The notes under the pieces: model-generated
Told to the model about the DNA's origin: nothing
The model's input: the letters and a program-made list of their open reading frames with translations, nothing else
Database searches by the model: none
In this document: positions 32,728 through 43,415 of the stretch, piece by piece
Position numbering within the stretch: position 1 is the first letter of the stretch
How the letters are laid out: every line of letters begins with the position of its first letter
Program-made: the position numbers and the translations under genes
Origin: Haberlea rhodopensis
Taxonomy: Eukaryota > Streptophyta > Magnoliopsida > Lamiales > Gesneriaceae
Direction: 5' to 3'
Assembly (NCBI GenBank): GCA_907163345.1
Contig: CAJQUN010000040.1
Coordinates: 496,001 to 560,000, forward strand
Length of the DNA: 64,000 nt

Positions 32728-34554
32728 TAATTAATATAATGAGCAGTTAAAGATAACTCAATTAGAGAATATGCATAATTAAAATTAAATTAGTGCAATA
32801 ATTATTGGTAATTATCAAATTAATATATAGATATTGATAATTATCAAATTGTGCATGCATAACCTATTAAGTGAGTTGATGCATAGATTTTGAGCTTTTC
32901 TATATTTAATTTATAATTCGTTCTATGTTCTATAGGTGAAAAAAAACTTGTTAGATTTTATCCTTTTAAATTTAAATCTATTATGCACAATATTTAGAGC
33001 TTATGACATTTACCACCTACGATTTTGCTAATAGACATTTGATCCTCTTGTGGTTTGTAAGTAAAACGTCTTCATATGGTTTATAAAATATAGCTCATTA
33101 TCCCCCTCCACGATTTGAGAAAAATTTTGACTTGTTATGACGAAAATACCCCTAGAGCTAATAACATTTTACCTCTTGTGATTTTAAATATGAGCATTTA
33201 TTTCCCCCTAAAAAATTATGTATATTTTACCCCCTCAATGATATAATTGACACTTAAGTCATTTTAAAGTTAAAAAATGCTCATGTCACGCAGATCATAC
33301 AAGCATGGAGTATTTTGTACATATTCATAAAACATAATTTAAAAATTTTCATATCTATAAAAACATGTAAAATAAAAATTCTCATAAAATCCCAGATACC
33401 ATATTTCATGTAAAAATTCCCCAAATTATCGAGAAATTGATATTTCCCTTCAAAACTATGTTTCAGAAATTATTACTAAAACATCAGTAGTTTGGTATTT
33501 TATATTTTTTTAGTACATTAATAATATTTCTTCATTAAAAATTTTTAGTCAACAATTTTATATAAAATTCACTAAAAAAAAGATTGTTGCACTATCATTC
33601 ATTTGTTTAAATACCAAATTTATATAAAATATTCTAGAAGTTGACTTCGGCTGCAAATACATTTGATGAATTACATACAACGTATCAATACTTTTTTTAA
33701 AAAATATATATATATATATATATATATTCCAATTTCATAAATCCTTGATTCTAGAAACTATGTCATTATTCCATGAAATCATTCAACTCTGCTCAAGGAA
33801 TAAGTAAAAATAAGGCGAAAGGCGTTAGCAAGAATCCACGATTTCTTAGAAACTTCTGACACTTTTCTAGGTTTGAATTCTGATTTATTTTATAAAAAAA
33901 TATGGCCCTTGAATTTCGGCACATGTGAAGATTATCTCGTATCTAATTTGATGGGTTATTTAGTGTTTTCTTTTCCTTTTTGAAAGGTGTGATTTTAGAA
34001 TTGGGCAGAATTGTGAATTGAATAAGTTATGATATGTGCTCCCGTTCTAATCTTTAAATCGTATAACAACCAAACGTAATGATTCGATCGCTATTCAGAC
34101 ATGGATAATTATTGCAGTCCAACACTCCCAATAATAAACAAGAGCAGGTGATGATATCATCTTGCATCAACGATTATACCAAAGAACAACGATCAAATTA
34201 TCATTTTTCAATAAAATTATTACTAAGTATGATTACATCAAATTACAGTGATCATATTATACCCTTACTCGATAAAATTATTACTAACTCATCATAATCT
34301 AACAAATTATTAGAAATAAAAAAAATATGGTACCTAAATAATTATACCAATTAATTATAAAATATTTAAAAATTCATTAATTTTATTCTAATTTCTAGAT
34401 TTAAGTAGTAAATATTTATTTAACATAGAAAATAACTAAATATATATGCACCATGCGCACATAAATGCTTTGGTCCGATAGTTTATATAATATTTATGCT
34501 TTCTTATGATTAAAAATATATTATTCGTGGTTGTTTTGTATTGATTTTTGTCAT

Positions 34555-34557
<3 letters not shown>
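32728..34557. other. AT-rich intergenic
   Basis: No gene supported. Includes a dispersed repeat at 33005-33240 and a (TA)n tract at about 33705-33727. Confidence 0.5.
33005..33240. repeat. third copy of the 'tgtggtttgtaa' dispersed repeat
   Basis: Blocks such as gacatttgatcctc, ttgtggtttgtaagtaaaac and atttaccacctacg match the theme seen in menB intron 1 and at 15318-15450. Degenerate and non-coding. Confidence 0.45.

Positions 34558-34617
<60 letters not shown>
34558..34617. repeat. (TA)n microsatellite, 60 bp
   Basis: About 30 uninterrupted TA units; the open frames across it (Ile/Tyr repeats) are artefacts. Confidence 0.95.
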
Positions 34618-34619
<2 letters not shown>

Positions 34620-34732
34620 TTTGTAATAATAAATATAGGTACATTTTTTTTTTTTTTTGGAGTAAGGATCTGCTAAATCATTTTTTTTTGTGCCGAGCGC
34701 GACTCGAAATCGAGTCTGCCAAGAGTCAAGCT

Positions 34733-35174
34733 TAGGGGTGTAAACGAATCGAACATGTTCACGAACTTTTCGAGCCGACTCAATAAATATTTGTTTCGAA
34801 TTCGAGCCGAACTCGAGCATGTTCGAACTTTTTTTCGAGCCGAACTCGAGCCCAAATTACTTTGTTCAATAGTTTACAAGCCGCTCGCGAACTTTAATAT
34901 TTTATTAATATAATATAATTACATATTAAATAAATATATTTCGAACATTTCGGATATTTATCTTCGAGCAATAATTCAGATAGTTCACAAACATGTTCGA
35001 ACCTTTTCGAGCCGAACTCGAACTCGAACTCTGATTCGAGCCGAACTCGAGCCAAATTTTTGAAACTATTCGAACTTCGAATCGAACTCGAGCTCGAATA
35101 TAACAATTTCGAGCCGAATTTGAACCTTAAATTTTTCTGCGTATTCGGCTCGATTCGGTTCGTTTACACCCCTA
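34733..35174. mobile_element. hAT-type MITE, 442 bp
   Basis: Ends TAGGGGTGTAAACGAA and its complement TTCGTTTACACCCCTA form a near-perfect terminal inverted repeat. A perfect 8-bp target duplication gtcaagct flanks it (34725-34732, 35175-35182). The interior is mostly TTCGAGCCGAACTCGAGC-like repeats in both orientations. No transposase. It is the same superfamily as 7159-7568 by its TAGGGGTG ends, but a different family by its interior. Confidence 0.93.
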
Positions 35175-35510
35175 GTCAAGCTCATATCCGATTTAGAAGT
35201 GCTAAATTTAGAAGTGCAATTCTGAATAATTTTGTCATCTATGCCGATGCAGATAATAAAGTGATTAATTTGATTTTAAAACAAAGCATCATATTATCGG
35301 GTATAAATGTCTAATTAATGGTAGTAAACATGCCATAGATTAGGTCTTAATTGTTCTATTTATTATATTTATAATATTATGTTAGCATTAAGAATTTTTT
35401 TTGAAAAGAATGGAGCTACTTCTTTTCCAAAATTATATTAATAAAATAATAATATTATTATTGACTTTGACCATCCCAAACAAGATCATTGTTCGATTGG
35501 GAGAATTTTA

Positions 35511-35891
35511 TGTTGTATTTGGATCGAAGAATTTGATTTGAATTAATTGATCTGGGAAAGATGTGAAGTATTGATTTCAAACCACACGCATCTTCGGTAT
35601 ATTTGAAGTCCACCATAATTACTATTAGAATTGTTTAGTTTGATGTCGTAAGCACTTGCTTCGATTAATGGATTTGGATCTGATAAGAGATTTCAAATCA
35701 AATGATTTTAAATACGTGGATTTGAAATGGTTTGTTCGTTGACTGAACTTAAAAGTTGATGAAAAAATACATGGAATTAAAAGTATAGATCTCAAATATT
35801 TTGCCCTTGTTTCGAACTATCCGAATGTAAATGAATTTGGAATTTGGATTTGAAATCAAACCCACCCAAATTCATTGATCCAAACACAGCA
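35511..35891. mobile_element. Stowaway/Tourist-like MITE, 381 bp
   Basis: The left end tgttgtatttggatc and the right end gatccaaacacagca form a terminal inverted repeat of about 25 bp with a few mismatches, flanked by TA on both sides. The interior is AT-rich and non-coding, with paired 'gatttgaa/ttcaaatc' motifs. Confidence 0.65.
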
Positions 35892-36460
35892 TAAGTTTTG
35901 TCAGTCTAAACATGTCAAGAAATTTGAAATCGTTAGACTTTGTTAGTTTGTTAAACGTTTACCTAAAAGCTATAAACAAAATTAAAATTTTCAAATAACA
36001 AAAAAAAATAAAATAAAAATTCTAGTTCTAGCATTAGTCTTCATGGAAAACACTAATCACTAAATAAATCTTGTCTAACTTGAAAATGACTCTAATTTGT
36101 AAAAATTAATATTTTTGGAGTCTGTTTCTTTCACAATATTAGTTATATAGCGGGTGTTTTAGGTTGCTTAGTTAGATTAATATCCGATCCATTAAGTAGT
36201 CATTATGAATAATTAAATGATTAGGGACTTCGGATTATCATTCAAATTGTATAATTAATTTGTGGTTTATACAATCCAAGTTAGGATTTAGTAGAGATCC
36301 CGAAATGTTGTTAATATACATTTGGTAAAGAGAGCCAAAATTAACTAAAGCATGGTTAGGTTCTTATGCTTATCACAGCGTCTTCTTGGTAACCACCGGC
36401 ATATCTTATATAGGAGCATAACCAAGCATTTGTCTGGTAACAATTTTTTTAAAATGATAC
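35892..36460. other. AT-rich intergenic
   Basis: No gene-like frame or recognisable repeat. Confidence 0.45.
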
Positions 36461-36465
36461 TATTT

Positions 36466-36814
36466 TGTTGGAGTGTAATAATTATACATGCTTGAAAAGC
36501 GATCGAAATGTGACTTTTGGACTGCTATAGTGCTTAAATATTAAAGTTCCGCTATTACCACCAGCTATAGCTTTTCGTAAAACGGTAAGCATCTGATCTT
36601 ACAATTGTTATCAGAGTCAAGATCACGTGTACGATTCTGATGGGTTGCAAGGTAGTACAGTTATTTAGAGGGAGATTGTTGGAGTTCAATAACTGTCTGT
36701 ACTTGGAGAGCGATCGAAGCGCAGCGCTTAGGCTGCTATACGGTTTAAATATTAGAGTTGCACTGTTACTAGCGGTTATAGCTTTTGGTAAATCAGCAAT
36801 CACTTAATACTACA
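36466..36814 (+). mobile_element. TRIM element, 349 bp
   Basis: Two 138-bp direct repeats (36466-36603 and 36677-36814), both starting TGTTGGAGT, diverged but alignable throughout (gcgatcga, gctatagcttt, ggtaa). After the first comes TGTTATCAGAGT (36607-36618), a variant of the initiator-Met primer site; before the second is the purine tract AGAGGGAGAT. The 73-bp interior cannot encode protein. Flanks tattt / tatta suggest a decayed 5-bp target duplication. Confidence 0.8.
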
Positions 36815-37629
36815 TATTATTTTGTAATTATGTTTTTTTAGCTTTTTTATAATAACACAAATATAGTACCCACCAAAAAAATTATTACTCCTGATTCTAA
36901 AATACTGGTTAGCTCAATCATAGTTCATTTAAATAGTTAAGATATTTCAAATTAAAAATAGGTTGGCACTTGCTTTAGAAAACAATTAGCAATGAACATA
37001 CACCATTCATTAAAATATTAAAACAAGGTTACTAAGAATGATCCCATTAAAGTCCATGCAGTAGTAATCTCAAACTTTTAAGACTACATAAATATAATAT
37101 CACAGAAATTGTTTGAACAAAAATGACACAAGATCATTGTTTATGTTAAAAACAAAGAAACATATATATGTCAGTATGAGGAGCTGAACAAATATGGACA
37201 CGTTTAAGTGATCTTAGTTCATTTTTGTTAAAAAAACAATATCTATTTCAGTAGGACTATAGTTTTTGTGTGATTATTTTTATTATAAATTAACTTTTGT
37301 GCGATATGATAATGTTTAATGAGATCATTTTTAAAATTTACCAAGTTAAAACAACATTGAACGGAAATAGGAAACTTTGAAAGTCTATTTTTCTAATAAG
37401 AAATGAATTATTGCACCATAAGATTCAATATCTAAACCACCTTCACACTGTAAATTCTTGATCTATGCCTTCGCCTATAATTTAATCTTGATGGAGCTAA
37501 ATGATAAATGTGGTCGAGGTTAGATTCTGATGTGCATTTTAATCTGTTTGAAGTCTGGGTGATATTTTAGTACAGTTGTGATTTCGGACTAAAGGAACTT
37601 ATGGATATGATAAAATCTGGTTCAATCTG
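36815..37629. other. intergenic, AT-rich
   Basis: No gene or repeat recognised on either strand. Confidence 0.45.
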
Positions 37630-38047
37630 TTGCTGTCTGCTGTGCTCCATGTTTTGTGCTGATCTTATGGCAGCTTTGTGGTGGAACGCTTTCATCAAAG
37701 ATTGTAATTTCGTTTTCAGAATGCATAGTCTTAATTTGTGCTAGCTATGTTTATTGGAAATTGATCGAGGGGAGTATGGGGGGAACGAAATGCTCAAAGA
37801 TGCAACTCATTTTCAGAATGCTTTCTCTCACTTTGAGCTATCTTGGTTTTTTGGAATTTGGTTTCAGGGGAATATGGCTGAATCCGAGTGATTAATGTGA
37901 AAACATTTTGGCTGCGGAATTTTATGGAATGGTTTAAAGGTCAGGTTTTTCCGGAGGTTAACCATATAGGATGTTTCATTAGCGATTTCGAATATGGTTT
38001 TCATACGGAAATGAGAGATTACTGAGATTGATTGGGGAAGTAAAGGT

Positions 38048-38367
38048 GGAAACTACAAGCTTTGTGAGCTCTTTATAATATACATGTGTTACTCTACTCA
38101 TTATCAATTGGTTTTGAGTTGTAACCCCATATATTCTTAACATGGTATCAGACCCAGGTTTCAATCCTGTATAAGAGTTGGGCTTGCTCACCGTCACCCA
38201 CATTATCAGTCAACGTGTTTGATTTATATAATGTCTGCAACACGTGGGGGCGTGTTGAGACTTGTCCTATTGGGAAACTACAAGCTTTGTGAGCTCTTTA
38301 TAATATACATGTGTTACTCCACTTATTGCTAATTGATTTTGTGTTGAAACTTCATGTACTTTTAACA
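38048..38367 (+). mobile_element. 5'-truncated TRIM element
   Basis: Direct repeats at 38048-38143 and 38253-38367 share gaaactacaagctttgtgag and the tttataatatacatg block. The second is complete (115 bp, TGTTGAGACT...TTTAACA); the first lacks about 20 bp at its outer end. TGGTATCAGAC (38144-38154) abuts the first repeat as primer site, and CACGTGGGGGCG abuts the second as purine tract. No coding capacity. Confidence 0.82.
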
Positions 38368-38751
38368 ATGGCCTAAACTGTTCTGGGGAGTTTGACCATA
38401 TTTGGTGTTTTTGGAAGAATGGTTTTTCTCATTGATAGTTCAAGTCGGTTGTTGATATTCTTCATTGATTAGTGCATTCACATCGGCGGCTAACACTGTT
38501 TGGTTGTTGGTTCTAGTCATAAATGTTCTTTTTCTGTTGGGTTGCTGGTATACCTCAGTCGGTTGTTCTTTAATGGCGGGATCTCACTTTATTTTTATTC
38601 GATGGTATTGGATGGTTTGGCTGTACTTTTGGTGCTGTTTTTGTGCTGTTGGTCTTCTAGCAGGATTTATTGCTTTGTAGTGGATTGTTTTCATTTTGTT
38701 TATCGTTTACCGTAGATCTTTGAATCTCTTTAATAGGTAAGAGGACTATTT

Positions 38752-39016
38752 TTTTTTTTTACAAGGTATCCAGGCTTTCGCCTGACTTATCCTTGGGTGA
38801 CGAAACCGGCCCCTCAACGCCGCCACCAGGTAAACCGAGGGATGTGCCCAAGCTGACAGACATCTGTGGGAGAGGACCTACAGGCCACGACCCCAGAGCA
38901 CACCCCCACAATATTTCAGCAGGGAATGCGCTCCACACGAGAATCGAACCTGGCGCCGAGGGGATACCCCCTACGTCACCACAGACCTTACCAACTCGGC
39001 TATGCCCCTGGGGGCC
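38752..39016 (-). mobile_element. tRNA-derived SINE, ~265 bp, minus strand
   Basis: On the minus strand it starts at 39016 with a tRNA-like head: A box TAGCCGAGTTGGTAAG and B box GGTTCGATTCTCG about 40 bp later. It has a GC-rich body and ends in a poly(A) run (plus-strand T-run 38749-38760). A 15-16 bp target duplication gtaagaggactattt flanks it (38737-38751, 39017-39031). Pol III boxes, A-tail and TSD together make the call secure. Confidence 0.92.
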
Positions 39017-39145
39017 GTAAGAGGACTATTTTAAGTGTAGTTAGAAAGGTCTTAGTTGTTTTGTTTTTTGCTTTCGTTTCTTTTTATATTGTGTTGGAGT
39101 ACCCATTATACTCTCGTTAATAATAATTTGTCGTTGTTCGTCAAA

Positions 39146-40117
39146 AATTTGGGAGAATTATTAGTAATGTCTTCAATTCATCGGCCTTTAAAATGAAAAT
39201 ACGTTGTTTTTACTAATTTAGCAAATAAATTATACTTTCCTGATATGTGGGAATTTATAAGTTAGGCCAATTGCAAACGACATATATTAAATTAGTTACA
39301 AAATGTTGGACCACGACTAATTATAGTATGTTGGCTTAAGACCGTATGTTATGAATCTCACTTGTTATCAAACGAGTTAACCTTGATATAATTTATATGC
39401 AAGATCTCGAAATTCATGAAAATTTATGTTCATCCACATTGCATGATTGAAGTTGGTCTTATTGTGATTTTGATCAACTAATTTGTCACTTTGCAGCTTT
39501 AGTGAAATAAATTCGACTTTTTTTTTTAGTTTTGGGCATTTTTCGCGATAGTAACTAAGATACTGAGGTCATAAATGATTATTAATGTGGATCGTGAAAA
39601 TCAATGGTTTCATTCATTGTCTTACAAAATTACATATTAGATCATCATATTATGGATATTGTAAAATGGATGACTGTTTTCCTTTGTCCTAGAATTTGTA
39701 ATAAATTTTTTTTTTCTCTTCTAAGTAAAAAGATAAGGATCCGTTGAACCCATTGCGATTGTACTGGCGGTTTTTCAACAGAATAGTACGTGGAACAAAA
39801 AACGTAGTATACAAAATCTATTCACACAGCCCATGATGTCTTATTAAAAATTATAAAAGCCCATAATTTATCCTTTTAAAACATTCTATAGCTATTCTTG
39901 ACACATGTTTATGATATTTAATCAATCAATCAAGTTTTTATATTATTAAATGAGATCGATTATATGTATCATCTCGATCTGTATATAAAAAATTTGTTAA
40001 TATTTTATGTTAGTTGACTGTCTAATGCAACTATCCTCCTTTACCCAAATTTGGGACAACCATGGTTGAAATCTTGTCGTATACCATATCCAATTTTTTT
40101 TAATTTTTTTCCCGCAT
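39146..40117. other. AT-rich intergenic
   Basis: No gene-like frame and no repeat recognised. Confidence 0.45.
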
Positions 40118-40122
40118 ATTTC

Positions 40123-40965
40123 TGTTAGGAAACAGGGGATCGAAAATGACTTTGAGGCATGAAGATACATTTTCTGGAGTGTAATAATGTCTTGCTTATC
40201 AAGATAATTTACCCAATGATACAACAAAGCCTCTCAAAAACATGTCTTTTCATTGAAGAACATGTCTATTTATGAAAGAACATGTATTTCCATGAAAAAA
40301 CATGTCTCTTCATCAAAGAACACGGATTTTGATGAAAAGAGTGTCTTGGTATGAAAAGACAACTACCCTTTAAAAGATAACTTCCAAAATGCAACTATTC
40401 AATTTTATGAAGAAAATCTGGCAACCAAACAGAACATGAGATTCCAATTTCTTGGATTAACAAACTTATATAAAATTCCCCCAACGGGGGTTCGAAAATG
40501 GCTTTGAGGCGTGAAGATACACTTTCTTGAGTGCAATATTGTCTTGCTTATCAAGACAATTTACCACATGATAAATAAAGCCTCTAAAGACCACTCTATG
40601 GAATATTGTGAATTCTTTCTTTCTCACTTCATGTTTTTCATCAAAACAATTCCCATATATATATATATATATATCTTCATTAAAGAACATGTAACTTTCT
40701 GAAAAAAACATGTTTTTCATGAAATGACATGTGTCTCTTCATGAAAGAACATGCTTTTCATGAAAGAACATGTTTTTTCATGACAAAACATGACTCTTCA
40801 TCAAAGAATATGTATTTTGATGAAATAAAATATATATTGATATGAAAAGACAACTATCATTTGAAAGATAACTTCCAAAATACAACTAGTCAATTTTATG
40901 AAGAAAATCCGACAACCAAACAGAACATGGGATTTCAATTTCTTGGATTAACAAACTATCTAACA
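40123..40965 (-). repeat. left (3') LTR region with internal duplication
   Basis: Copy one spans about 40123-40482, copy two about 40483-40965. Both contain gaggcGTGAAGATACA-like and tcttggattaacaaac blocks, and both have an internal minisatellite on the theme catgaaagaacatgt. A (TA)n tract at 40655-40674 matches the tract into which the SIRE-like element inserted in the other LTR. Confidence 0.75.
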
Positions 40966-41510
40966 TCCCCCACTAGTTTGTTAACATAAGAAAACATATT
41001 CACAACAAAAATATAATGCATACATAAGGTATCTTATTGATTAAACCTTCAATTAGTGTATGTATCTTGAGATGCTAATGAAGTACATGGTGTCCTAAGA
41101 TTAAACCATGACTCTGTATTATTATGATAAAAAAAAATACACATTATATTTATTTCATATCCATAAAGTTTCTTATATACTTCTAGCACGATTAATGGTC
41201 ATGTGCTAGCAATCCATATTCTTTGAATTTACAAGAGTAAATCCTTCGAACTCTTGTTGAAGTGACGCAACTTCATATTCATATAAGTGGAGCAAGCTGT
41301 CTTTCATTTAGACAATTTCTATCATACTCCATTAAGAGTTAAACTCACCCTCCAGGTTATTTGAGCACTAACAACTTAACTTGTATGAGTTTTTAGTTAG
41401 TGCTTTCACAGACACTCGTCAATAACTTGTTATTACCCATTAAACTTCATTAATAACCGGTTTGATTATTCGATGTTTGGTTTCCATTATTGGTGTCTAA
41501 ATGATTTTAG

Positions 41511-42077
41511 TCACATACCAAAAGTGGTCATCCACACTTTATCTCTTGGCAAAGCTTTAGTAAGAGGATCCACCAATTTTTCTGCAGACTTAACATAGAT
41601 AATGGTACTAATACCATTAGACATTAATTCTCTAATATAGTAATGACGTAGACTTATGTCTAGACTTTTCATTATAAATATTACTAAAAACACTAGACAT
41701 TTTAGCATGTTGATGCCATATGTTAATTTCCAATAACATATTTTTAAGCCCAAAGCTATAAATTCTGCATCTATTGTTGAATGTGCAAAGCAAGTTTGCT
41801 TCTTTGATAACCAACTTATAGCACCACCGGCTAATGTGAATATCCACCCCGAAGTTGAGATATTGTCACCAACATTTATTATCCAACTTGCACCTGAATA
41901 ACCTTCTACAACAGGAAACTTTGTAAAACATAATTTTATGTGTGTCGTTCTTTTAAGGTAACCAAGTACAATTCCAATTGTTTTCCAATGATCCATACTA
42001 GGATAACTTGTAAACCTTGATAGTTTACCCACAGTAAAAGCAATATCTGATCTTGTATAATGCATAGCATACATCAA
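41511..42077 (-). pseudogene. copia RT thumb/RNase H remnant
   Basis: The open segment reads YAMHYTRSDIAFTVGKLSRF, DHWKTIGIVLGYLKRTTHI, then the RNase H blocks NISTSGWIFTLAGGAISW and STIDAEFIALG, ending LVDPLTKALPRDKV: the standard C-terminus of a copia polyprotein. The upstream palm with YVDD is deleted, so there is no activity. Confidence 0.85.
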
Positions 42078-42797
42078 GCTTCCTATAACACTAGCATATT
42101 TACATATGATTCATGTGTGTCATTTTTGTCACGGTTGTTTTGAAAATACAGTTTTGTGAAATTTTTCTTGTCACTATTTTGATACTTGTTATGACTTAGT
42201 AAGGACCCCACACTTTTATATTTGTAGGAAGACGTTTGTCCTTTTAGCAAATCATAAGGATTTACGTCATTGTCTAAGTGTGGTTATTCGAGTATAGTTG
42301 ACCAATGAGATTGCTAACCCTCACAAGTTATGGGTTCCCGAATTTATCAATATTTCACTGGCGTTCAAACTTTCAAATTTCAAATTTCTAGAGTTATAAA
42401 TTTATAAATCAAATCCAAGATTTTTATATATTTGCCAAATATTGATTAAGCGCACTTTGCTTACAAAATTTAAAGACTTGAACAAACTTCTTGAAATTGA
42501 TTCACGATTTGCATTTTAAGCATATAAACTTAGAAAACTCGAATTCAAGATTTAATATTTTGCAAATTCAAGTCTTAAGTGTAAAGTGCTTAGAAAATTC
42601 AAATAAAATCAAATATGTTTGGTGTGCTACACCAATAGCGATCCATAATTTTTTCATTATAAAACTCATTTGCTTAATTGACATGCAATATCATTCTTAT
42701 AGTGTTTGGACTTTAAACACCATTAAGGCCTCGCTTTTGCTTCACAGCAAATAGCCATAACAAGATCTTGTGCCTCATCGATAAAGTAACGACTTAC

Positions 42798-42945
42798 TTT
42801 TCCACATAATTCTCAAATTTGGTCTCGAATTTCTTAAATCTGTCAAATGCATCATCCTTAGATTTAAGTAAATAAACATGAATATATCTTGATTTATCAT
42901 CTACAAAGATAATAAAATATCTTTTACCTCTTCTCCTCGTTTTTC
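42798..42945 (-). pseudogene. copia integrase core fragment
   Basis: Minus-strand frame reading KRYFIIFVDDKSRYIHVYLL then SKDDAFDRFKKFETKFENY, typical of the copia integrase catalytic core between its first and second acidic residues. The rest of the domain is missing. Confidence 0.75.
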
Positions 42946-43008
42946 CTTTCTACCTTTATTTCATCATAATCATCAAGTGCTGGTTGCGGAGTACGAGCCA
43001 AATATGGA

Positions 43009-43236
43009 TCAAGTATATAGAAACAACAAGGCTTGTGAGAAGAAACAGCTAGCCAAATCTGGATCGAGTATATAGAAAACAACAAGGCTTGTGACAAGAA
43101 ACTGCATTCTGTCTTTCCATCTCGTAAAGTTTGTTATATCAAATTGGTTCAACCTAATTGCATCTTGTTGAGCCAAAAACTTCATTGCAGTATCATTCAA
43201 TGCCATTTTCGAAATTGCAAGAGTTATTACACTCAA
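43009..43236 (-). pseudogene. copia gag N-terminal fragment
   Basis: Reads MALNDTAMKFLAQQDAIRL then FDITNFTRWKDRMQFLV, the start of a copia gag; the likely initiator Met is at 43203. It sits only about 35 bp from the LTR, so the primer-site leader has been deleted. It stops after about 65 residues. Confidence 0.7.
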
Positions 43237-43415
43237 ATTTTTAGGAAACAGGGGATCGAAAATGGCTTTGAGGCAAGATGCACTTTCTTGAGTGTAATAT
43301 TGACTTGCTTATCAAGACAATGTACTTAAGATACAACAAAGCCTATGAAGACCACTCTATAAAATATTGTGAATTATAATCTCTTTCTCAGTTCATGTTT
43401 TTCATCAAAACAATA

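Larger units (their letters stand above)
37630..39145 (+). mobile_element. LINE remnant hosting a TRIM and a SINE
   Basis: One frame at about 37650-37890 reads CASYVYWKLIEG then SKMQLIFRMLSLTLSYL, similar in layout to the C-terminal tail of plant LINE polyproteins after the reverse transcriptase. After it comes a T/G-rich stretch typical of LINE 3' regions, ending in gtgttggagtacccatt and ctctcgttaataataa near 39090-39125. A TRIM (38048-38367) and a SINE (38752-39016) lie inside. It lacks most of the reverse transcriptase and is dead. The LINE call rests on weak similarity. Confidence 0.45.
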
